A DNA stretch of 6,391 nucleotides from Bacteroidota bacterium. Lineage in GTDB: Bacteria; Bacteroidota; Bacteroidia; Chitinophagales; Chitinophagaceae. The stretch lies in contig JAGWTK010000232.1 in NCBI GenBank assembly GCA_028876035.1, positions 1 to 6,391 of the forward strand, written 5' to 3'. The notes beneath the pieces are model-generated. The model was not told the DNA's origin, did not search any database, and saw only the letters and a list, made by a program, of their open reading frames with translations. This document shows, in pieces, positions 1 to 4,751 of this stretch; the first letter of the stretch is position 1; every line of letters starts with the position of its first letter. A program made the translations under genes and the position numbers.

Positions 1-42
1 AAAAATCTACTTTTGCTCATGGCTATTTTTTTGTTGTGGTAA
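1..42 (+). CDS. Possible 3' end of an upstream gene (hydrophobic tail), partial
   Basis: One frame is open from base 1 to a TAA at 40-42 and would encode the hydrophobic end KNLLLLMAIFLLW. A strong terminator hairpin starts 18 bases after this stop, as expected for the end of a plus-strand gene. Only 13 codons are visible, so neither family nor function can be named. An alternative reading exists on the minus strand: an ATG at 20-18 opens MSKSRF and runs off the window. The terminator and the plus-strand gene at 176 make the plus-strand reading somewhat more likely. Confidence 0.3.
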   Translation, partial: KNLLLLMAIFLLW

Positions 43-57
43 ACTAAAAATAACCAA

Positions 58-85
58 AAGGGAGGCCCTAAAGGCCTCCTTTCTT
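58..85 (+). terminator. Rho-independent terminator
   Basis: GGAGGCC (61-67) pairs perfectly with GGCCTCC (73-79) around a 5-base loop. The stem can be extended by a G-U and two A-U pairs (58-60 with 80-82). A short U-rich tail, TTTCTT, follows. It probably ends the gene that enters from the left edge. The flanking AAAAG on the left gives a weak U-tract on the other strand, so bidirectional action is possible. Confidence 0.75.
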
Positions 86-119
86 ATCCAAAATCATAAT
101 TTTCCCCGGACAGTAGTGG

Positions 120-154
120 TTCTAAGTTCTAAGTTTTAAGTAATAAGTTGTAAG
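120..154. repeat. Five-unit 7-bp tandem repeat, consensus TTNTAAG
   Basis: Five consecutive heptamers fill this stretch without interruption: TTCTAAG twice, then TTTTAAG, TAATAAG and TTGTAAG. The third to seventh positions vary little and the phase is perfect. It lies 21 bases upstream of the start codon of the Crp-type regulator, so it is in or next to that gene's 5' leader. Related heptamer arrays with other sequences lie in the 1489-2107 gap. The function is unknown. Confidence 0.8.
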
Positions 155-175
155 TCTGCAAACAACCGTCAAGGG

Positions 176-751
176 ATGTATACGGATCGGCTACTGGATA
201 ATATTAACCGGCAAATCAAGTTGACAGCGGAGGAGATCAGCTTCTTCAGCAGCCTGGTGAAGGTGAAAGAATGGACGCCTGGCGAATTCCTATTGAAAGA
301 AGGCGAGGTCTGTCGCTATATCTCGTACATATTGGAGGGTTGTTTGAAAACCTACCAGACAGACGATGTAGGCAGGGAGCATATTACAGATTTCCTGGTT
401 GAAGACTGGTGGGCCGATGATCTCTACAGCTTTCTTACCGGCACCGCATCTACCTATTCTATCCGTGCGATTGAACCCACCAGGGTTGCACGGCTTTCGA
501 ACAAAGATTTAGAAACGATCTACAAAGAGATCCCCAAATTCGAAAGGTATTTCCGCATTCTGTTTCAAAACGCGTACATCGCCCAGAAAAAACAGCTCAA
601 TGCAATGCTGTCTGCCACGGCAGCAGAACGATATAAATCATTCCTTCAAAGCAAGCCCTATGCGCTCCGGCGTTTCCATCAAAAAGATATTGCTTCCTAC
701 CTGGGCGTTACACCGCAATTCCTCAGTACGCTCAAAAGAAAACTGCGCTGA
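176..751 (+). CDS. Crp/Fnr family transcriptional regulator
   Basis: This 191-residue protein has the two-domain layout of Crp/Fnr regulators. The N-terminal beta-roll effector domain is at about residues 18-115 (TPGEFLLKEGE at 34-44, ILEGCLKTY at 52-60). A long dimerisation helix follows (about 118-150), then a C-terminal helix-turn-helix with recognition segment QKDIASYLGVTPQFLSTLKR (169-188). It ends just after the recognition helix, a length common among Bacteroidota members. The canonical cAMP-contacting Arg-Ser of the phosphate cassette is not visible; the region reads LTGTASTYSIRA (87-98). Only two cysteines (46, 56) are present, so an Fnr-type Fe-S cluster is unlikely. The ligand is therefore unknown. 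The ATG at 176 follows AAGGG directly, too close to be a normal ribosome binding site. The next gene on the same strand is the M24 peptidase, 68 bases downstream, but the palindrome between them may separate their expression. The family call is secure; the regulon is not known. Confidence 0.92.
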   Translation: MYTDRLLDNINRQIKLTAEEISFFSSLVKVKEWTPGEFLLKEGEVCRYISYILEGCLKTYQTDDVGREHITDFLVEDWWADDLYSFLTGTASTYSIRAIEPTRVARLSNKDLETIYKEIPKFERYFRILFQNAYIAQKKQLNAMLSATAAERYKSFLQSKPYALRRFHQKDIASYLGVTPQFLSTLKRKLR

Positions 752-769
752 ATTAATCTAGATTAATTC
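750..769. promoter_or_regulatory. Perfect 20-bp palindrome between regulator and peptidase genes
   Basis: GAATTAATCT (750-759) is followed directly by its exact reverse complement AGATTAATTC (760-769). The symmetry breaks at the next base pair out (T749, T770). It begins inside the stop codon of the Crp-type regulator and lies 50 bases before the M24 peptidase start. Crp/Fnr proteins bind dyad-symmetric DNA, so this could be an operator for the preceding regulator (inference). As RNA it would fold into a weak AT-rich hairpin without a proper U-tract, so a terminator is less likely. Confidence 0.6.
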
Positions 770-819
770 TTAACTGCCCATAATTTTCTTGCTTTGGACA
801 ACCGAACCAAACCTGACAG

Positions 820-1488
820 ATGCAAACAGCTACCCTCGCACATGCGCAGTCCGTTGCCCTCCGGTTGTTCAAAAAAATCGAGGAAAATAAACTGGTGCAG
901 GCGGGTAAAACCGAATCAGGGCTGGTGGCGGAGATTATGCAATTGGCTACAGAACAATACGGCATCCGTGATCACTGGCATAAGAAAATTGTAAGAGCCG
1001 GCATCAACACCCTCGCGCGTTTTGACGACAACCCACCCGATCGGACCATCGCGGAAGATGATATGGTATTCATCGATCTCGGACCCATTGTAAACGGATT
1101 TGAAGCAGACCTTGGAAGAACCTATGTTGTTGGACACGACCCGGCGAAGCAGCAGTTGAAAAACGAAATTGAATGGGCCTGGTTTGAGATCCAACATTGG
1201 GTACAAAAGCAATCGCACCTGCGCGCCTGCGACCTGTATGCCTATTGCCAGCAAAAGGCGGCGTCTCTCGGATGGAGCTTTAGCGGAATTATTGCCGGTC
1301 ATATCGTTGGCAAGTACCCGCACGAGCAGCCAGCAGATCCTAAAAGCTGGGAACTGGATATCCATCCGGAAAACGCCAACGATATTTTCATGCCCGATAA
1401 AATCGGGGAACCGAGACACTGGATTCTGGAATTACAATTTGCCGATTTCAGGAGAGGCTACGGTGCATTTTTTGAGCAGTTGCTTTGA
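820..1488 (+). CDS. M24 family metallopeptidase (aminopeptidase P / methionine aminopeptidase fold)
   Basis: This 222-residue protein is a bare 'pita-bread' M24 catalytic domain, lacking the N-terminal creatinase domain of full prolidases and aminopeptidase P. All five expected dinuclear-metal ligands can be seen: D86 in VFIDLGP, D97 in EADLGRTY, H161 in AGHIVG, E204 in ILELQF and E219 near the C-terminus in GAFFEQ. H168 in KYPHE matches the second conserved histidine after the metal-binding one. The family removes N-terminal residues or splits X-Pro bonds in the cytoplasm, but the substrate cannot be inferred here. The histidine that usually precedes the first aspartate by about 17 residues is not obvious: the aligned stretch is LARFDDNPP (65-73). 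H52 and H54 lie further upstream. A terminator follows 72 bases after the stop. The first ATG consistent with family length is at 820, with no clear Shine-Dalgarno. Confidence 0.88.
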   Translation: MQTATLAHAQSVALRLFKKIEENKLVQAGKTESGLVAEIMQLATEQYGIRDHWHKKIVRAGINTLARFDDNPPDRTIAEDDMVFIDLGPIVNGFEADLGRTYVVGHDPAKQQLKNEIEWAWFEIQHWVQKQSHLRACDLYAYCQQKAASLGWSFSGIIAGHIVGKYPHEQPADPKSWELDIHPENANDIFMPDKIGEPRHWILELQFADFRRGYGAFFEQLL

Positions 1489-1560
1489 AATCTTTTCCAT
1501 GGTATTTGCTAACCTTTTGATTGTTGTTATAGCATAGACACGGCGCATGAGAAAACGAGG

Positions 1561-1597
1561 CCGGGCCGCTGGTGAATAACCGGAGCCCGGATTTTTG
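1561..1597 (+). terminator. Rho-independent terminator after the M24 peptidase gene
   Basis: CCGGGC (1561-1566) pairs with GCCCGG (1585-1590). After a small interior loop, an inner stem CTGGT/ACCGG (1569-1573 with 1579-1583) closes a 5-base loop. ATTTTTG follows directly. The T-run is on the plus strand only, so it fits the end of the peptidase transcript and not the convergent transporter operon. Confidence 0.72.
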
Positions 1598-1603
1598 TTG
1601 ACA

Positions 1604-1624
1604 GTACAAAGTACTTAGTACAAA
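1604..1624. repeat. Three-unit 7-bp repeat GTACAAA/GTACTTA
   Basis: GTACAAA, GTACTTA and GTACAAA lie in perfect 7-bp phase just after the terminator T-run. Each unit begins with the self-complementary tetramer GTAC, the same hallmark as in the heptamers at 1982-2016 and 2066-2107. Confidence 0.7.
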
Positions 1625-1666
1625 GACTGTCCCGAAGTTCGTAGAGCCGCTGCAGCCAGGCAAATC

Positions 1667-1698
1667 CAAAAATCAAGAAATCAAAAAATCCATCTATC
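1667..1698. repeat. Four-unit 8-bp AT-rich repeat ending in ATC
   Basis: CAAAAATC, AAGAAATC, AAAAAATC and CATCTATC follow each other with a period of 8. The last unit is degenerate. This is a different period and motif from the GTAC heptamers on either side. No role can be assigned. Confidence 0.55.
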
Positions 1699-1734
1699 AT
1701 TCTGCGTCAGGACTAATTGGCAACGACTATCCAA

Positions 1735-1766
1735 TATCTTACATCAAAATATCTTATATCTTACAT
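1735..1766. repeat. Short ATCTTAY repeat patch
   Basis: ATCTTAC (1736), ATCTTAT (1751) and ATCTTAC (1758) occur within 32 bases. The last two are in 7-bp phase and the first is offset by 15. On the minus strand this reads as TAAGATA-type heptamers, reminiscent of the TAAG-containing repeat at 120-154. Confidence 0.45.
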
Positions 1767-1835
1767 TGAGCCCCCAACAAGCAAACCACAACATGTAGCG
1801 AGTACTACAAGATTATCTAAGTATCTGGTATTTTA

Positions 1836-2087
1836 TACCCCGCAGGCCTAATAATTAATTCAGCCAAAGACGCGACAAGGTACACATGGGTATCTTGATA
1901 CTATCTACCTGGCACTTCATACCCCGCACGCCTAATAATTAATTCAGCCAAAGACGCGACAAGTTACACTTGGGTATCTTGGTACTATGTACTTGGTACG
2001 TTGTACCCGGTACGCCCAAGAAATAATCCAGCTAAAGACGCGACAAGTTACACATGGGTATCTTGGTACTAAGTACTATGTACTTTG
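1836..2087. repeat. Three tandem copies of an 84-bp repeat
   Basis: Copies start at 1836, 1920 and 2004 with exactly 84 bp spacing. By hand alignment, copies 1 and 2 match at about 74 of 84 positions and copies 2 and 3 at about 72. The segments AAAGACGCGACAAG and GGGTATCTTG are invariant in all three. The 3' third of each copy consists of GTAC-type heptamers, and 84 is 12 times 7, so the heptamer phase passes unbroken between copies. A decayed partial copy can be seen just upstream (about 1817-1835). GGGTA in one copy can pair with TACCC at the start of the next (copies 1-2 and 2-3). All three strand readings contain stop codons, so it is not a coding repeat. Confidence 0.88.
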
Positions 2088-2107
2088 TACTCTCTACTCT
2101 CTACACA
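2066..2107. repeat. Six-unit 7-bp repeat running across the transporter stop codon
   Basis: GTACTAA, GTACTAT, GTACTTT, GTACTCT, CTACTCT and CTACACA follow in exact 7-bp phase. The last unit contains the stop codon of the transporter gene (2101-2103, TAG on the minus strand) and begins its last codons. The array therefore abuts, and may have set, the 3' end of the gene. Adjacent GTAC units are mutually complementary; for example AAGTAC-ATA-GTACTT on the minus strand forms a 6-bp stem. Confidence 0.75.
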
Positions 2108-3987
2108 TTCACCACCAGCACCGGCACATTCAGCTCATGCCGCACTTTATTGATGGTTTGTCCGTACAACAAATCACTCAACCCGGCATGTCCATGCGCG
2201 CCCATCACCAGCAGCTCAGCCTGTTCTTCCTTCACCAGCCGCACAATTTCGGTTACACGGCTCCGGTAGCCAAGTCTCGCAACGGCATCCAGCCCACGTT
2301 CCTGCAATGCATGCGCGTAGGACATCAGTTGCTCTTCGTCTTTTTTGCTTTCCAGGTCGGCCACCGCATCGCCCAGCAGGCGCGCGCTGGCACTTTCAAC
2401 GACGTGTACGAGTACATAACGCGTGGAGGGATTACCTTGTCCGAGTGCATAGGCCAGCAATTTTTCATCATTACCGCTGAAATCAAGTGCAACCGCCACC
2501 GTTTTAAATGCGGGAATACTCAGCTGTTCGAACATTTTCAGCGGATGGTGCACGGTTTGACGCAGTGGTTCACGGCGCCAGCGTTGAATAAGCGGGATGA
2601 TGGTGACCGCCAGGAGCAGCGCGATCAATGCGATGAGTCCGAGTACCACTGCTCCATCGGCGAACCAGCTGTGCGGTGCGCCCATAAAGTCTATCGCCTC
2701 TCCAAAGACCATTTTTAAATTGAGGTAAACGAGAACTGCTGCTACCAGCCAGGCAAGTACCTGAATAATAGGTTTGATGGCAAATACGCCCATTTTTTCT
2801 TTTTCACTTACGAAATGAATCAATGGTATCAAGGCAAACCCCAGTTGCAGACTCAGTACTACCTGGCTAAAAATCAAAAGTGCATCGATGCGATCTTCTC
2901 CATAGATCAAAATCGTGAGCACTGCGGGAATAATTGCCAGCAAGCGGGTGAGCAGGCGTCGGAGCAAAGGATTGATGCGCAACAACAGGTAGCCTTCCAT
3001 TACAATTTGTCCGGCCAGGGTGCCCGTTACGGTTGAACTTTGCCCGGCCGCAATCAACGCCACTGCAAACAGTATGGGCGCAATTTTACTGCCCAGCATG
3101 GGGGCGAGCAAACGGTGTGCATCCTTTATTTCCGCTACATTATTCAGTCCGGCTTCGAAAAAAACTTTGGCCGCCAAAATAAGAATGGCCGCATTGACAA
3201 AAAAAGCGAGGTTCAATGCAATGGTAGTATCTGCCATATTGAAGCGAAGCGCGCTGCGGATGCTTTGTTCATCGCGTGCGATCTTACGGGTTTGCACCAG
3301 CGCAGAATGCAGGTAGAGGTTATGCGGCATAACCGTTGCGCCAATGATACCAATGGCAATGTACAATGCATCAGGCCCCGGGATGGAAGGCACGAAACCA
3401 CTGAGTACATTGTGCAGGGAAGGCTTTGCCAGGAACATCTCCGCAAGAAACGCCAGCCCGATGATTCCAACCAAGGTAATGATAAAGGCTTCCATCCGCC
3501 GCATGCCCAGTTTCTGGAGGTAGAACAAAAGAAATGTATCCAGTACGGTAATGCATACGCCCCAAAGAATGGGTATACCCGTTAGCAGGTGAATACCGAC
3601 GGCCATACCCAGCACTTCTGCCAGGTCACAGGCAGCAATGGCGGTTTCTGCCAGCACATATAAGATAAAGTTCACGACGGGCGGATACACTTCGCGGTTT
3701 ACCTGTGCGAGGTCGCGGCCACGCACGATTCCCAATCGCGACGAAAGATTCTGCAGCAGCAGTGCCATCAGGTTGCTCATCAGCAGTACCCAAATCAGTG
3801 CATAACCAAAACGGCTGCCGCCGGCAAGATCTGTCGCCCAGTTACCAGGATCCATATAGCCAACGCTCACCAGGTAGGCCGGACCCAAAAACGCCAGGAT
3901 TCTTTTTCGTTTGCTCGTGCGCCGCGTGGTGTCGATGCTTTCGTGCACCTCACTCAGCGACACATGATCATTGTGGGTTGTTTTCAT
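2101..3987 (-). CDS. mntH: Nramp (MntH-type) divalent metal transporter with C-terminal universal stress protein domain
   Basis: This 628-residue inner-membrane protein imports Mn2+ or Fe2+, probably with protons. Residues about 30-470 are an Nramp domain with 11-12 membrane segments. The metal-binding residues are present: DPGN in the broken helix 1 (46-49) and MPH in helix 6 (220-222). The helix-8 signature GQSSTVTGTLAGQ (315-327) and SQVVLSLQLGFALIPL (374-389) are also there. A linker follows, then a cytoplasmic UspA domain (about 494-628) opening with KTVAVALDFS and ending VPVLVVNV. Its nucleotide-binding loop is MGAHGHAG...YGQT (595-611): the G-2X-G-9X-G spacing is kept, but Gln replaces the usual Ser/Thr after the last Gly. 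Typical MntH is about 400-450 residues, so the fusion accounts for the extra length. The ATG at 3987 lies inside the end of the upstream repressor gene (20-bp overlap), implying one transcript and translational coupling. A different metal preference within Nramp cannot be excluded. Confidence 0.95.
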   Translation of the reverse strand: MKTTHNDHVSLSEVHESIDTTRRTSKRKRILAFLGPAYLVSVGYMDPGNWATDLAGGSRFGYALIWVLLMSNLMALLLQNLSSRLGIVRGRDLAQVNREVYPPVVNFILYVLAETAIAACDLAEVLGMAVGIHLLTGIPILWGVCITVLDTFLLFYLQKLGMRRMEAFIITLVGIIGLAFLAEMFLAKPSLHNVLSGFVPSIPGPDALYIAIGIIGATVMPHNLYLHSALVQTRKIARDEQSIRSALRFNMADTTIALNLAFFVNAAILILAAKVFFEAGLNNVAEIKDAHRLLAPMLGSKIAPILFAVALIAAGQSSTVTGTLAGQIVMEGYLLLRINPLLRRLLTRLLAIIPAVLTILIYGEDRIDALLIFSQVVLSLQLGFALIPLIHFVSEKEKMGVFAIKPIIQVLAWLVAAVLVYLNLKMVFGEAIDFMGAPHSWFADGAVVLGLIALIALLLAVTIIPLIQRWRREPLRQTVHHPLKMFEQLSIPAFKTVAVALDFSGNDEKLLAYALGQGNPSTRYVLVHVVESASARLLGDAVADLESKKDEEQLMSYAHALQERGLDAVARLGYRSRVTEIVRLVKEEQAELLVMGAHGHAGLSDLLYGQTINKVRHELNVPVLVVNV

Positions 3988-4639
3988 ACGTTACCCGAAT
4001 ATTTTTTGCAACATGTTCGCTGATATTAACCGCCGGATGGCCGGCCAATTTTATTTCTACCGACCGATCCGCTTCAAACCGTTTTCTTACCTGTAAATGC
4101 GCGCCCAGCGCAATATGGTTGTGCCGCAACAGGGCCAGCATCGCAGGCGACTGATCGCCGATCCCGCTTACCCGTCCGAATCCGGATTCGGGCATTTCAC
4201 TCACGGTCGATTGCCGCAATGCCGGAATTCTGCCCTGCATATCGGGAATGGGATCGCCATGCGGATCGGCCTTTGGAAAACCCAGGAATTCATCCAGCCG
4301 GTCTACCAGTTTGCTACTGCTGATATGTTCAAGTTCCTCGGCAATATCATGTACTTCCTCCCAGCCAAACTGCAGCTTCTCCACCAGGAACAACTCCCAT
4401 AACCGGTGTTTACGGATAATTTGAATCGCCAGCTTCTTACCCGATGCCGTTAGTCTTACCCCCCTGTACCGTTCATACTGCAGGAGTTGCTGTGCTTTTA
4501 ATTTTTTCAGCATATCTGTTACAGAAGCTGGCGCTGTCTCCAACGCTTCCGCCAATGAATTGGTGCTTACTTGCTCCAACTCCTGCTGCAGGTGAAAAAT
4601 GGCCTTAATGTAATTTTCCTTACTGGCTGAGTATTTCAC
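3968..4639 (-). CDS. mntR: DtxR/MntR family metal-dependent transcriptional repressor
   Basis: This 223-residue protein has a winged helix-turn-helix (about 5-70, with TNSLAEALETAPASVTDMLK at 26-45 and YRGVRLTASGKKL at 58-70). The metal-binding/dimerisation domain follows (about 71-145), then a C-terminal SH3-like FeoA domain (about 165-217). Visible ligands by alignment to the family are H78, E82, H97, E101, E104 and H105. Position 101 is Glu, as in Mn-responsive MntR, where iron-responsive DtxR has Cys. The N-terminal ligands (D8/E11 of Bacillus MntR, M10 of DtxR) correspond here to N9 and K12, so the primary site is unusual. The start is GTG (4639-4637): no ATG lies nearby in frame, and the family's SxxNYIKAI motif falls at the right distance. 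Its gene precedes and overlaps the transporter gene, and its own promoter carries TTTAG/CTAAA dyads, so it very likely represses both. Confidence 0.93.
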   Translation of the reverse strand: MKYSASKENYIKAIFHLQQELEQVSTNSLAEALETAPASVTDMLKKLKAQQLLQYERYRGVRLTASGKKLAIQIIRKHRLWELFLVEKLQFGWEEVHDIAEELEHISSSKLVDRLDEFLGFPKADPHGDPIPDMQGRIPALRQSTVSEMPESGFGRVSGIGDQSPAMLALLRHNHIALGAHLQVRKRFEADRSVEIKLAGHPAVNISEHVAKNIRVTYENNPQ

Positions 4640-4644
4640 GTCAA

Positions 4645-4671
4645 CTAAATAAAAATTTAGACAAATCTAAA
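4645..4671. promoter_or_regulatory. Putative MntR operator, three alternating half-sites
   Basis: Two overlapping perfect inverted repeats share a middle arm. CTAAAT (4645-4650) and ATTTAG (4655-4660) flank AAAA; TTTAGA (4656-4661) and TCTAAA (4666-4671) flank CAAA. The three half-sites start 10-11 bp apart, so they face the same side of the helix. TTAG/CTAA half-sites resemble known DtxR-family operators. The site lies 6-32 bases upstream of the repressor's start codon and covers the -7 promoter box, ideal for repression. That MntR binds here is inference. Confidence 0.72.
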
Positions 4672-4693
4672 AAAATGGAACGGTATCCCAAAA
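4662..4693 (-). promoter_or_regulatory. Bacteroidota-type promoter of the mntR-mntH operon
   Basis: On the minus strand TTTTG (4693-4689) is followed by 19 bases and then TAGATTTG (4669-4662). The second element matches the Bacteroidota primary-sigma -7 consensus TAnnTTTG exactly, and the spacing to the -33 TTTG is the usual one. Transcription would start roughly 15-20 bases upstream of the GTG. The -7 box lies inside the right-hand dyad of the operator. Confidence 0.75.
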
Positions 4694-4751
4694 CCAGTGT
4701 AAACGCAGGTTGGCACAAAATGCCTACTTTAGCCGGCTAACGCAGCCCTTT

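Larger units (their letters stand above)
1489..2100. other. Tail-to-tail intergenic region rich in short-period repeats
   Basis: This 612-bp gap separates the converging ends of the peptidase gene and the metal transporter gene. I find no supportable gene in it. The apparent open frames (for example 1448-1669 on the minus strand) cross the terminator and simple repeats and resemble no family. The content, in order, is a terminator, a GTAC heptamer triplet (1604-1624), an 8-bp AT-rich repeat (1667-1698), an ATCTTA-rich patch (1735-1766) and the 84-bp tandem array (1836-2087). No minus-strand terminator with a T-tract was found for the transporter operon. Confidence 0.7.

Noticed and set aside
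916..1419. Minus-strand open frame of 167 codons opposite the M24 peptidase
   Set aside because: It is an antisense shadow of a gene whose motifs are all intact; no recognisable protein features.
1547..1579. Ten-codon leader peptide MRKRGRAAGE running into the hairpin
   Set aside because: It lies within and just before the peptidase terminator, with no ribosome binding site and no gene downstream on that strand to attenuate.
1448..1669. Minus-strand open frame of 73 codons
   Set aside because: It crosses the terminator and the GTAC repeat, overlaps the end of the peptidase gene and resembles no protein family.
1836..2087. CRISPR array
   Set aside because: The units are directly contiguous 84-bp copies with no unique spacers, and no cas genes are near.
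2101..2103. Frameshift or gene split between the Nramp and Usp parts
   Set aside because: The frame is continuous over all 628 codons and the fusion joint (about 470-494) is an ordinary linker.
1987..2718. Plus-strand open frame of 243 codons
   Set aside because: It begins inside the 84-bp repeat and runs antisense to the Usp domain of the transporter; composition is rich in His/Gln as expected for a shadow frame.
4710..4724. Sigma-54-like motif TTGGCAC...TGCC
   Set aside because: GG and GC are separated by 8 bases, not the 10 that sigma-54 promoters need; it is a small inverted repeat (GGCA/TGCC) at most.
4710..4751. Upstream extension of the lipoprotein gene from a TTG codon
   Set aside because: It would add 14 residues in front of a complete signal peptide and lipobox; the ATG at 4752 gives a textbook lipoprotein start.
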